DNA from: Thermoplasmatota archaeon
Lineage (GTDB): Archaea; Thermoplasmatota; E2; DHVEG-1
Length of the DNA: 36,926 nt
Reading direction: 5' to 3'
NCBI GenBank assembly: GCA_030619765.1
Contig: JAUXAU010000028.1
Coordinates: 1-36,926, forward strand
Program-made: the position numbers and the translations under genes
Notes under the pieces: model-generated
Database searches by the model: none
What the model saw: the letters and a program-made list of their open reading frames with translations, nothing else
Told to the model about the DNA's origin: nothing
Part shown: positions 1-7,849 of the stretch, piece by piece
Layout: each line of letters opens with the position of its first letter
Position numbering within the stretch: position 1 is the stretch's first letter

Positions 1-65
1 AACAGGATAAAGCATTGAAGGACGTAAAACCATTCAGTTATTCGATATTTGACAAGAGACAAAAG

Positions 66-120
66 ACATTAGCTGACTTCTCTGTCAGCTAATGTAGATC
101 TCCGTTTTGAAGAAACGGAG
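66..120 (-). terminator. Double hairpin behind the 28-residue peptide gene
   Basis: Two stem-loops lie back to back. The first is a perfect 12-bp stem (66-77 with 84-95) with a 6-base loop. The second is an 8-bp stem (100-107 with 113-120) with a 5-base loop. Read on the minus strand they begin a few bases after the stop of the small gene at 123-209, and the distal one is followed by TTTTGTC. The position suggests transcript 3' end formation or stabilisation. The hairpins are seen directly; the terminator role is inferred, because archaeal termination usually relies on U tracts rather than hairpins. Confidence 0.5.
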
Positions 121-122
121 TC

Positions 123-209
123 TTAGCAGTTATTTGATAAACCTGCAAAAATTGCAACTATAACTACAATACATGTTGCTGATATCGCGATTATTTTATG
201 TTTTTTCAT
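123..209 (-). CDS. 28-residue single-span membrane peptide
   Basis: This very short gene encodes 28 residues. It starts MKKHKII, continues as one hydrophobic segment of about 17 residues rich in Ile, Val and Ala, and ends GLSNNC. Support comes from context: a GGTGAC ribosome site sits 4 bases before the ATG, a TATA-like element lies about 25 bases before the expected transcript start, and a strong double hairpin follows the stop. The layout is a complete small transcription unit. The predicted topology is a positively charged N-terminus in the cytoplasm, one membrane span and a C-terminal Cys. No family is recognised; a small membrane regulator, a toxin-like peptide or a lone signal-like segment are all possible. 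Confidence 0.5.
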   Translation of the reverse strand: MKKHKIIAISATCIVVIVAIFAGLSNNC

Positions 210-232
210 TTTGTCACCATTAGCTGATAATT

Positions 233-252
233 TCTAAAATATATAAAAGGTG
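233..252 (-). promoter_or_regulatory. TATA element for the 28-residue peptide gene
   Basis: On the minus strand an AT-rich core TTTTATATATTTTAG follows ACC, about 30 bases upstream of the ribosome site at 211-217. This spacing would place the transcript start close to the ribosome site and give a short leader. It is a match by eye to the archaeal TATA consensus, with no experimental support. Confidence 0.45.
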
Positions 253-369
253 GTAAAATGTTTGGCAAAATCCAAACAAAAACCTGCTAGTTTGACTTAT
301 AATAACCTATAAAGACTCTAATTAAAAGCTGTTTCTTATTTAATCATCGGAAACATCTAATATTTATTA

Positions 370-888
370 TTATTTTTGCTTGACTGCGCTACCTGGACAA
401 ATTAAGTTCATTTTACACTTTGAACACGAATATTTTCTACCGATTCCAGCGCTATAAAACGAAACAAGCAGTAACAATATCAATACGATTATTTTATACC
501 ATGAGAAAACTTGAATAATTGAAACAACAAGCAAAATCATTGGAATAATCATTAATAATCCATAGGTTACAGGTGCAAGTTTCAAACCAATACTATCTTG
601 GAAATCTTCGATTTTTCCTTTTTTAAACATTTTTGCAGATAGTTTACCCCATCCTAGACCACACCATTTATCATAGTAATAACAGTTAGGGCAGACAAAT
701 TTCCTAAGTACAACATATACTAATATAATTGCAGCAATAATATATATCCAACCCAGGATTGGAAAAAAGTACCAACACGCAATAGCTCCAATAGCAAATC
801 AAAATAACATTATAAGATTGCCAAGAATCATGGGTCCCTTTGGATATGCTTCTAAACCTCCCTCATTGATTCTAGCATTCTGTGGCAT
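370..888 (-). pseudogene. Membrane protein with Cys clusters, broken by one in-frame TGA
   Basis: An open frame of 173 codons runs from ATG at 886-888 to TAA at 370, interrupted only by a TGA at codon 30 (799-801). The frame is otherwise smooth. The stop lies in LF*FAIGAIACW, where a single G-to-A change from TGG (Trp) would explain it. Two hydrophobic stretches (about residues 20-62 and 105-145) flank a Cys-rich loop with CPNC and KWCG around 66-76, and the C-terminus carries CSKC and a further Cys, which looks metal-binding. An internal ATG at codon 87 (630) could still give an 86-residue C-terminal piece. Family not recognised. The frame may be a fresh pseudogene, a sequencing or assembly error, or a split gene. 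Confidence 0.65.
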
Positions 889-1205
889 CAAAATCACAAT
901 AGAAACTATATTTAAAATATAAGTATTTATGATTTTTCAACGTTCTCAAACTCTAATTATAAAAAAAACAATTACAAAGAGAAAAGGATCTAGTCTTTAC
1001 TATTCGTAAATATTAATTGACTTTTCTTAATGAAAAACTACTATTAATTATATCATATAATGGATAAAGAGGCTCTTAAAAGGGGCTTATAGGGAGAAAG
1101 ACTCCAATTATTGGAGTACATTAGATATAAAAAAAAATTCTTTGTAATTTCATGATAAGATTTTATATATCAGTACTCTGATATTAATTAAAAGGGGAGT
1201 TAAAA
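889..1205. promoter_or_regulatory. Divergent promoter region with palindrome and TATA for the FG-GAP gene
   Basis: This intergenic stretch is very AT-rich. On the plus strand TTTTATATAT (1161-1170) sits about 25 bases before a likely transcript start, and GGGGAG (1194-1199) is a ribosome site 6 bases before the ATG at 1206. A 7-bp inverted repeat ACTCCAA-tta-TTGGAGT occupies 1101-1117, some 45 bases upstream of the TATA, and could be a regulator site or a hairpin. A weak AT-rich promoter for the minus-strand broken gene lies near 905-930. No other gene is seen in the stretch. Confidence 0.5.
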
Positions 1206-3296
1206 ATGAAGATAAAAATAATGACTGGAACCATCTTAATCGTGTTTATTATAGCAAATATTATACCGAGTATTAGTGGGATACAAGTGAAGGAAAATGA
1301 AAGATTTCCTTTGAGCTTCGATCCACCGGTCTATTCATCTACACCGGATTGGATCTCGGATAATCCGCATTACAGTACTGGGGCCGCGCTCGCTGATTTC
1401 AATCAAAACGGCTGGCTTGATCTGGTCGTTGCTGATGGTAATGATATGTCGCAAGGGCGGCTTAATGTCTATTATAACGACGGAAACGGCGCATTCCCTA
1501 CAACTGCTAGTTGGCAATCAGCTGATCTTGGATACAATGGTCATCTGGATGTCGCGGATGTAAACGGAGATGGATGGCCTGATGTCGCAGTCTCATATCT
1601 TGGTACATCCTCTACATTTGGACCTATCGCTCGTGTCTACTTGAATAATAACGGCGTTCTCTTCTCTTTACCTGATTGGTCTGCAGATATTATCGGCAAC
1701 GCATTTGGCGTTGACTTTGGCGATATAAACAACGACGGCCGCCCAGATTTGGCAGTGGCCACTGGATGGTCCTACAGTCCACAACACTTCTACAATAATT
1801 ACGTTTACCTTAATATTGGTGGCACGCTTGAATCATCGGCAAGTTGGGAATCAGATGACACCTACCATTTCATGGGTGTACTGTGGGTAGATGCTGATAA
1901 TGATAGCTGGTTGGACCTAGCTGGGATTGGTACAGGGCAGGAGACCAAGATATATCGTAATCTTGGTGGTATGCTTGAGACAACTGCAAGCTGGCAGACA
2001 TCAGACAGTTCTGGTCAAGACGGAATTATGCTGACTGTTGGCGATGTCAACATTGATGGAGTCCTTGATCTTTTTGCCGCTGATAACATGCAACTCGGTG
2101 GTAGCGGGCTTTTTAAACAATATAATGGTCTGTCTGAAGGATTCTTTGAAACTACCTACTCGTGGAGCTATAACGATGGCTACTGTTCGGCGGTCGCTCT
2201 TGCAGATGTCAATGGCGATTACAAACTTGACCTGGCTACTGGGGCATGGTGGGACTACACCCGTATTTTCATCAATGATGGATCAGAATTACCCGTGAGT
2301 CCGTCCTGGAACTCAGGAGGAACGAGCGTTGTTGAGAAGATCCTGTTTGGAAATGTCGGTCCGACACATTGTGAGCGTGTCCGTACCGAGCGTTTTTCCT
2401 CTGATGGTAATCGTAAGCTCTTTCATTTACCACATCAACCGATACAAGGAATTCGTAGTGTGGCTCGCGACGGTGTTGCGTTGAATCCCTCTGAATACAC
2501 ATCCAGCCGAGAACATGGCTGGATTACGGTCGGTACAGCTCCAACTGAATCGATTGAAGTAGTCTACAATTATTCTCGTTCGATTGATATGGTTGTTTCC
2601 AACTGGGATAACCATCTTGGCAACTATCTCTATTACAACCAATTGTTATACGCCGATTTAGATTGCGATGGTACCCTCAGTTGGACCAATGTTAAACCAG
2701 GAGAAACTGTTGAGGGTAGTTTTGAGGTGTCAAACATCGGCGATCCGTCCTCGTTGCTAAACTGGGAGATAGAATCATACCCTGATTGGGGAACCTGGAC
2801 ATTTGACCCTGAATCCGGTGAAGATTTGACACCTGAGGAGGGATCAGTTATTGTAAATGTTGAAGTTATTGCACCTGATGAGAGGGATACTGAATTCTTA
2901 GGAGAAATTAAGGTTGTAAACCAAGATGATCCATATGATTCCGATATCATTCCTGTATCTCTTAACCTTGAAGGTGGACCAGGACCAGCATTTGAAATCG
3001 TATCCATCACAGGTGGAATGGGGGTAAGCATAGAATTCGAGAACGTTGGAAATGGATCTGCAACTAATGTGGACTGGAACATCAAGGTAACCGGAGGAAT
3101 ACTCAATTTAATAAACGTCAACAAGGGAAGCATAATATCTAGTATGGCTCCTGGAGCGAAAGAAACGGTTAAAACGGGGATTTTCCTTGGTCTTGGTAAG
3201 ATAAGTATAGAGTTTACAGTAGACTGCGACGAGGGAGCATCTGTAAATGAGGGTGCAACTGGAACACAAATAATCATCTTCACTAAAATTAGTTAA
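1206..3296 (+). CDS. Secreted FG-GAP/VCBS beta-propeller protein
   Basis: This 696-residue protein has a signal peptide (about 1-25, ending IIPSISG) and six clear FG-GAP repeats with calcium-binding loops such as DVNGDGWPDV and DINNDGRPDL between about 55 and 360. A seventh blade is interrupted by a small beta-rich insert (about 380-460). Next comes a domain of about 105 residues beginning DCDGTLSW, closely matching one in the Asp-box protein at 32993. The last domain (about 595-696) is beta-rich with GGMGVSIEFENVGNGSA. FG-GAP propellers usually bind ligands or surfaces; the target here is unknown. The propeller DNA is clearly richer in G+C than its surroundings (33 of 60 bases at 1381-1440), suggesting a transferred or recombined segment. 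It lacks the C-terminal tail seen on two other secreted proteins here. Confidence 0.85.
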   Translation: MKIKIMTGTILIVFIIANIIPSISGIQVKENERFPLSFDPPVYSSTPDWISDNPHYSTGAALADFNQNGWLDLVVADGNDMSQGRLNVYYNDGNGAFPTTASWQSADLGYNGHLDVADVNGDGWPDVAVSYLGTSSTFGPIARVYLNNNGVLFSLPDWSADIIGNAFGVDFGDINNDGRPDLAVATGWSYSPQHFYNNYVYLNIGGTLESSASWESDDTYHFMGVLWVDADNDSWLDLAGIGTGQETKIYRNLGGMLETTASWQTSDSSGQDGIMLTVGDVNIDGVLDLFAADNMQLGGSGLFKQYNGLSEGFFETTYSWSYNDGYCSAVALADVNGDYKLDLATGAWWDYTRIFINDGSELPVSPSWNSGGTSVVEKILFGNVGPTHCERVRTERFSSDGNRKLFHLPHQPIQGIRSVARDGVALNPSEYTSSREHGWITVGTAPTESIEVVYNYSRSIDMVVSNWDNHLGNYLYYNQLLYADLDCDGTLSWTNVKPGETVEGSFEVSNIGDPSSLLNWEIESYPDWGTWTFDPESGEDLTPEEGSVIVNVEVIAPDERDTEFLGEIKVVNQDDPYDSDIIPVSLNLEGGPGPAFEIVSITGGMGVSIEFENVGNGSATNVDWNIKVTGGILNLINVNKGSIISSMAPGAKETVKTGIFLGLGKISIEFTVDCDEGASVNEGATGTQIIIFTKIS

Positions 3297-3384
3297 AAAA
3301 ACAAAATAGGCAGAATATTGTTCATAAAAACTTTTATTTACAGTTTTTAACAAATATAACGTATATTATCTAATAAAATAGCAG

Positions 3385-4191
3385 TTATCCCTCTAATTTG
3401 TATAGTTCAATATCGCCATTGGAAGTTTGAATAAAGATCTTATTACCACCCTCACCTAGTTTCCCTTCCATGTGTTTTTCTTCTGCTCTTGTTAAATTCA
3501 ATGATATGCCGCTTACAGAAATTTGACCATTGGATGTTGTCATTTCAATATCAGCGTTGAGAGAAGGATTTATGTATACGGTAATTCTTCCGTTACTCGA
3601 ACGTATATCGATATCATCTTTAAAGTCAAATATCTCCGCATAGATTCTTCCATTTGATGTCTCTAAATCGTCAATTCCGGTTGTACCTCGGATGTCTATT
3701 TCGCCGTTGCTTGTACTTGCTTTTACATAACCATCGACATCTTCAATAATGATCGCTCCATTGGAACTATGCGCCGAAGTATTTCCCTTTGTGCCTGAAA
3801 TTTGCACCGCTCCATTTGAAGTTGTTGCAGAGTCAACAGTAACATTTCGTGGTACCTTAATATTCATATCAACACTTGGCGTGGTTGTTCTCTGACCTAT
3901 ATATTTTGCTTCGATTTCTATTTGATTCTCGCTTTCGATAACATTGATTTCAACGTTGTCAAGTTCTTCTTGACCAAAGGAAGATTTTTTAACGGCATTA
4001 AAAGAGACATTGTCACCATCCCACGCAGCAATTTCAATCTGACCGTTAAGAGTAGTAACCTTCAAAACGGTATTTTCATTAGCCTCATATTCTCCATTGA
4101 AATAATCAGTTGTTTGAGGTCCAACACAGCCACTTAATCCAACAACAAGTAACATTAGCGCCATTCCAACAATCAAGAGTTGTTTTTTCAT
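3385..4191 (-). CDS. DUF4097-like beta-repeat lipoprotein
   Basis: The protein has 268 residues starting from MKKQLLIV. That start is chosen because AAGGAGGC lies 8 bases ahead; an upstream in-frame start would add 12 residues that overlap this ribosome site. A lipoprotein signal ends in LSGC with Cys at residue 22, so it should be lipid-anchored outside the cell. The rest is a right-handed-type beta repeat in which short strands carry recurring SNG motifs (TSNGAV, SSNGAI, TSNGEI, TSNGRI, SSNGRI, TSNGQI, TSNGDI), as in the DUF4097 putative adhesin family. Family function is poorly known, and a surface or envelope role is inferred. Confidence 0.8.
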   Translation of the reverse strand: MKKQLLIVGMALMLLVVGLSGCVGPQTTDYFNGEYEANENTVLKVTTLNGQIEIAAWDGDNVSFNAVKKSSFGQEELDNVEINVIESENQIEIEAKYIGQRTTTPSVDMNIKVPRNVTVDSATTSNGAVQISGTKGNTSAHSSNGAIIIEDVDGYVKASTSNGEIDIRGTTGIDDLETSNGRIYAEIFDFKDDIDIRSSNGRITVYINPSLNADIEMTTSNGQISVSGISLNLTRAEEKHMEGKLGEGGNKIFIQTSNGDIELYKLEG

Positions 4192-4264
4192 AAGATTTGC
4201 CTCCTTCAAATTACAGTTTAACAACATCTCTTGCTTAATAAATCTTTATTAAATTCTTGTTAAG

Positions 4265-4321
4265 TATAATGGTAGAAAGCCTATTGTATCATTGATATTT
4301 TCAGTTTGAAAGTTATCAAAA
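4265..4321 (+). repeat. Imperfect direct repeat, left copy
   Basis: TATAATGGTAGAAA at 4265-4278 recurs exactly at 5569-5582. A second block, GATATTTTCAGTTTGAA continuing to TTATCAAAA (4294-4321), recurs nearly intact at 5619-5645. The two copies bracket the cysteine-synthase-like gene. The spacer between the blocks is 15 bases here and 36 in the right copy. Confidence 0.6.
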
Positions 4322-4369
4322 GGTATATAAGGTGTATTATCACTTAAAAAGTATCAATTTCGATACTTT
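4321..4369 (+). promoter_or_regulatory. TATA box and palindromic operator of the cysteine-synthase-like gene
   Basis: GGTATATAAGG (4322-4332) is a good archaeal TATA element. Sixteen bases further on, AAAGTATC (4348-4355) and GATACTTT (4362-4369) form a perfect 8-bp inverted repeat with a 6-base spacer, placed on or just after the expected transcript start. This is a usual place for a repressor operator; an mRNA hairpin is the alternative. GGGGGA (4381-4386) is a possible ribosome site, somewhat far from the ATG at 4400. Confidence 0.5.
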
Positions 4370-4399
4370 GCAAAAATTATTGGGGGATATTTAGCGGTC

Positions 4400-5515
4400 A
4401 TGATATCAAATGATGTTTGCTCCAGAATTCGTAGTTTATCGAGTCTCATTGGCAACACACCACTTTTAGCTATCAAATATCTTTTCCATGGTGAGAAACG
4501 AGTTATTTATGCAAAAGCTGAACATCTAAATATGACCGGAAGCATCAAAGACAGAATGGCATTTCATATTTTACAACAAGGCTACAAAAGAGGGCATCTT
4601 AAAGCGGGGTATAAGATCATTGAAGCTACAAGTGGCAATACGGGCATCTCTTTTGCAGCAATTGGACGTGCTTTGGATCACCCGGTAGTTATTTTTATGC
4701 CTGATTGGCTAAGTGAAGAAAGGATAAATCTTATTCGGGGATTAGGAGCAAAAATTAATCTTGTAAGCAAAGAGGAAGGAGGATTTTTAGGGAGTATGCA
4801 ACAAGCCGAAGAGCTAGCAAAAAATACTAAAGCTTCATTTCTGCCTCGTCAATTCTCAAATGAAGATAATATAGAGGCTCACTATTTGACTACTGGTCCT
4901 GAAATTTGGTGGCAGTTACAGTTCCGAAATTTACGTCCTAATGCTTTTATTGCAGGTGTTGGTACAGGTGGAACAATAATGGGGGTTGGACGTTTTCTTA
5001 AAGAAAAGAATCCGGATATTAACTTGCATCCATTAGAACCTGCCAATTCTCCAACTCTATCAACAGGTCACAAGATAGGTAAACATCGTATTCAAGGCAT
5101 CTCTGATGAATTTATTCCATCGATTTTGAAGTTGGATAGATTAAATGAAATTATTAATGTCGATGATGGTGATGCAATCATAATGGCACAAAAGTTAGCA
5201 TCAGAGCTTGGAATCGGTGTTGGTATTTCTTCAGGTGCTAATTTCTTGGGTGCTATAAAGGTTCAAAATAGATTAGGTAGTGAAGCTGTGGTTGCTACAG
5301 TTTTACCAGACGATAATAAAAAATATTTAAGCACTGACCTATTGCATGAAGAACCAATCAAAAAAGGCTTCATATCAAAAGATGTCAAATTATTGCAGTA
5401 CAGAGCCTTCAAACGTGTTTGCCATACTTGTTGTGACCCAACAGAATGTATGGAAGCAGCACATCCAAAATTTGATGAAAAGTTTACATTACCTCATTGT
5501 CCAAGAAGAGAATAA
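4400..5515 (+). CDS. Cysteine synthase-like PLP enzyme with Cys-rich tail
   Basis: This 371-residue fold-type II PLP enzyme resembles O-acetylserine or O-phosphoserine sulfhydrylases. Visible motifs are IGNTPLL (17-23), the PLP lysine in TGSIKDRMA (Lys50), the substrate loop TSGNTG (77-82), and the phosphate-binding loop GVGTGGT near 190. These support a beta-replacement reaction making cysteine or a relative; cystathionine beta-synthase-type activity cannot be excluded. Beyond the catalytic core a short tail carries five Cys (341, 344, 345, 350, 367) in the pattern CxxCCx4C...HC, which looks like a metal or Fe-S site and is unusual for plain CysK. The gene stands alone, with its own promoter and operator-like palindrome, between direct repeats. 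Confidence 0.8.
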   Translation: MISNDVCSRIRSLSSLIGNTPLLAIKYLFHGEKRVIYAKAEHLNMTGSIKDRMAFHILQQGYKRGHLKAGYKIIEATSGNTGISFAAIGRALDHPVVIFMPDWLSEERINLIRGLGAKINLVSKEEGGFLGSMQQAEELAKNTKASFLPRQFSNEDNIEAHYLTTGPEIWWQLQFRNLRPNAFIAGVGTGGTIMGVGRFLKEKNPDINLHPLEPANSPTLSTGHKIGKHRIQGISDEFIPSILKLDRLNEIINVDDGDAIIMAQKLASELGIGVGISSGANFLGAIKVQNRLGSEAVVATVLPDDNKKYLSTDLLHEEPIKKGFISKDVKLLQYRAFKRVCHTCCDPTECMEAAHPKFDEKFTLPHCPRRE

Positions 5516-5568
5516 AATACCACTATACAAAGCCCGATATATCTTTGGTATTCTACATGCAAGTTTGA

Positions 5569-5645
5569 TATAATGGTAGAAATCTCAAAGTGTCTTTAGG
5601 ATTTCCAAATTAGTTGGAATATTTTAGTTTTGAATATTATCAAAA
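5569..5645 (+). repeat. Imperfect direct repeat, right copy
   Basis: This copy has TATAATGGTAGAAA at 5569-5582 and AATATTTTAGTTTTGAA continuing to TTATCAAAA at 5619-5645. Compared with the left copy it carries a longer spacer containing a small hairpin (TTCCAA...TTGGAA, 5603-5620). It lies in the tail-to-tail space after the cysteine-synthase-like gene. Confidence 0.6.
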
Positions 5646-5674
5646 ACGGTTATTTTCCTCTATCTTTTACCGCT

Positions 5675-6523
5675 TCAAATATCTCTCCTTTTAAAGAAGT
5701 AATATGCTAATATTAATGGTACTATAAACCATATTAGATGGGCAGATAATAATATGCCCATATTCAAAAATTCAGGTAGTGTGATTGAGAATCCCATCTG
5801 TTCAATTGTACTTATTCCAAATGCTCGCATAACTGCTGTTTGATGTAAGTCAGGTGGGCTAAAAACTACAGAATTAAAGAACCAATCAGGAACGTTCCCT
5901 GTTAAGATGTCCTCAAATGTATAACCTGTACCATACAGGATACCTATAATTACGGTTCCATATATCATTCCCCAAAACCATAATACAATTCCTCCACCAA
6001 TAGATGTAATACGTTTTTTACAAAAGGAAGAAACACATATTGATAAACTTAAAAATATCCATCCTATAAACATGCTAAGCAATATAAATCCAATAAAACC
6101 TACCCAAGATTCTCCCCCTGCTGTTACAGCAATAACAACTCCTCCAAAACCAAAGCCAATAAAAATTGATGCTATAATTACTGAACCAAGACCTAGAAGT
6201 TTTCCAAGCAGTACTTCTATCCGTCTAACTGGATATGATAAAACAACATATAATGCTCCACTTTCTGCTTCACCTGAAATTGTTGAGAATCCAAGTATAA
6301 TCGCAATTAATGGTATTAGAATTGCTGAAACAGCAAGTAATCCAATAACAGAAGTCTCCATATTTCCAAATATTTCCTCCCCTCCAGCTCCTGCAACGTA
6401 TGAAAAAATAATTATTAATATTACGAAAATAATTGTTAAAACAATAATCCATTTGTTTCTAATATTATCTAAAAATTCTTTCTTTGCAATAGTATAAATT
6501 GCCTTGGGGTTTATCATAGCCAT
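5675..6523 (-). CDS. ABC-2 type transporter permease
   Basis: The protein has 282 residues with about six membrane spans and a cytoplasmic start (AIYTIAKKEFLDNIRNKW) typical of ABC-2 permeases. The motif GEAESGALYVVLSYPVRRIEVLLGK near 85-110 is the usual short coupling region of this family. It starts inside the stop of the ATPase gene (TAATG overlap), so the two are translationally coupled and form one exporter. The substrate cannot be told from sequence; related pairs export drugs, lipids, peptides or copper-related cargo. Confidence 0.88.
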   Translation of the reverse strand: MAMINPKAIYTIAKKEFLDNIRNKWIIVLTIIFVILIIIFSYVAGAGGEEIFGNMETSVIGLLAVSAILIPLIAIILGFSTISGEAESGALYVVLSYPVRRIEVLLGKLLGLGSVIIASIFIGFGFGGVVIAVTAGGESWVGFIGFILLSMFIGWIFLSLSICVSSFCKKRITSIGGGIVLWFWGMIYGTVIIGILYGTGYTFEDILTGNVPDWFFNSVVFSPPDLHQTAVMRAFGISTIEQMGFSITLPEFLNMGILLSAHLIWFIVPLILAYYFFKRRDI

Positions 6524-7599
6524 TACACACCACCTTCGTCCTTAGATATTAATTTAACAAATGCTTCTTCAAGAGAAGGTTCAATTGTTTTAATGTTATC
6601 TATTTTTAACCCTGTTTTCTCAAGCATAGAAATAACTCGACTACGAACGGAAGATTCACAAGTCACAAATAGCTTGTCATCTTTTGCATTAACCTCTTCT
6701 ATATCTTTGAGATCTTTTAATACCTCGGGAATTCTTCCACTTAATCCAGGAATGGAAATTTCAAGACGGGGTTTAATACGTAAATATTTATTCAGATTGG
6801 CAACTGTATCTTCAGCTATAAGTTTACCTTTGTTGATAATTGCAACCCTATCACAAATATTTTCTACTTCACTAAGGATATGAGAAGAAAAAAGTATCGT
6901 AGCACCTTGCTTATTTAACATCTTAATCCTTTCCCTAATAGTTTTAACCCAGCGTGCATCTAAACCTGCCATTGGTTCATCAAGAATATAAACTGGAGGA
7001 TTCCCAATTCTTACCTGAGCTACACCTAGTAATTGTACCATACCCTTCGAGAAAGTCCCTACTTTCCTATTTATTGCTTCCTCAAGTCCAACCTCGCTTA
7101 TTAGGGGTTTAGCAACAGATTTATCGTCACCCCTTAATTCACAGAGGAAATGTAACGTTTGCAAAGGTGTTAGATTATCATAGAATGCAACTCTCTCAGG
7201 GAGATATCCAACAGATTTTCTCGCTTCAATGCCTTCCTCTTTAATGTCGAATCCATTGATTTTGATTTTACCTGAGTTGGTATGGATTAAACCAAGTATT
7301 GCCTTTATTGCTGTGGTTTTTCCTGCGCCATTAGGACCAAGAAGACCAAAGATTTCTCCAGTTCGAACATTGAATGAAAGGTTATCCACTGCCGTTAAAT
7401 CTTTATATTTTTTGGTAAGATCAGCAACTTCTATTGAAGAAGGTGCAGTTGATGTTTTTGAATCGACTTTATCTACGGCGAAAATTGCTATTCCTTTTTT
7501 ACCGCAGTTAGGGCAGACTACTCTTATTTTATCTCCAGGGTTACCTTGACTTGAAATTTGGGTATTGCAACCTGGGCAAGCAAATGTTTTTGTGATCAT
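6523..7599 (-). CDS. ABC transporter ATPase with N-terminal zinc ribbon
   Basis: This 358-residue ATPase partners the permease next to it. The ATG at 7599 is chosen because GGAG lies 9 bases upstream; a TTG five codons earlier overlaps that site. The N-terminus holds a small zinc ribbon (Cys8, Cys11, Cys29, Cys32). The ATPase domain follows, with Walker A GPNGAGKTT, a signature variant FSKGM in place of LSGGQ, Walker B VYILDEP and the D-loop GLDA. The C-terminal extension (about 265-358) is of the type seen in ABC-2 exporters. The zinc ribbon fusion is the unusual part; it might sense metal or dock a partner. Confidence 0.9.
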   Translation of the reverse strand: MITKTFACPGCNTQISSQGNPGDKIRVVCPNCGKKGIAIFAVDKVDSKTSTAPSSIEVADLTKKYKDLTAVDNLSFNVRTGEIFGLLGPNGAGKTTAIKAILGLIHTNSGKIKINGFDIKEEGIEARKSVGYLPERVAFYDNLTPLQTLHFLCELRGDDKSVAKPLISEVGLEEAINRKVGTFSKGMVQLLGVAQVRIGNPPVYILDEPMAGLDARWVKTIRERIKMLNKQGATILFSSHILSEVENICDRVAIINKGKLIAEDTVANLNKYLRIKPRLEISIPGLSGRIPEVLKDLKDIEEVNAKDDKLFVTCESSVRSRVISMLEKTGLKIDNIKTIEPSLEEAFVKLISKDEGGV

Positions 7600-7849
7600 G
7601 GTTTTTAGCTCCAATAGTTAAGTTATCAGAATGTAATAATAGTTATTTAATTCTGCTTAATAATTAGATGTATATATTGATATATTAAAATTAACGCCGT
7701 TCATAAATGGGAGTTTATATACCTATTTGACTTTTCAAAATTTTGTATTAATAAAGATATGAAAACATTAAATCGGGATGAAAAAAGAGGTTTTTTATTT
7801 GGAGAGGTTATTTTAAAAAAAATACAATATTCATCACTTAAGAGAAATC

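Noticed and set aside
799-801. TGA read as selenocysteine or as a reassigned codon
   Set aside because: Intact genes here end with TGA, no selenocysteine insertion hairpin was seen, and the context fits a lost Trp.
2633-3283. Long antisense open frame of 216 codons inside the FG-GAP gene
   Set aside because: It lies opposite a clear secreted protein, its translation is low-complexity with no recognisable motif, and no ribosome site precedes it.
5346-5573. 75-codon frame overlapping the end of the cysteine-synthase-like gene
   Set aside because: It is a shadow in another frame of a well-supported gene, with no ribosome site or domain.
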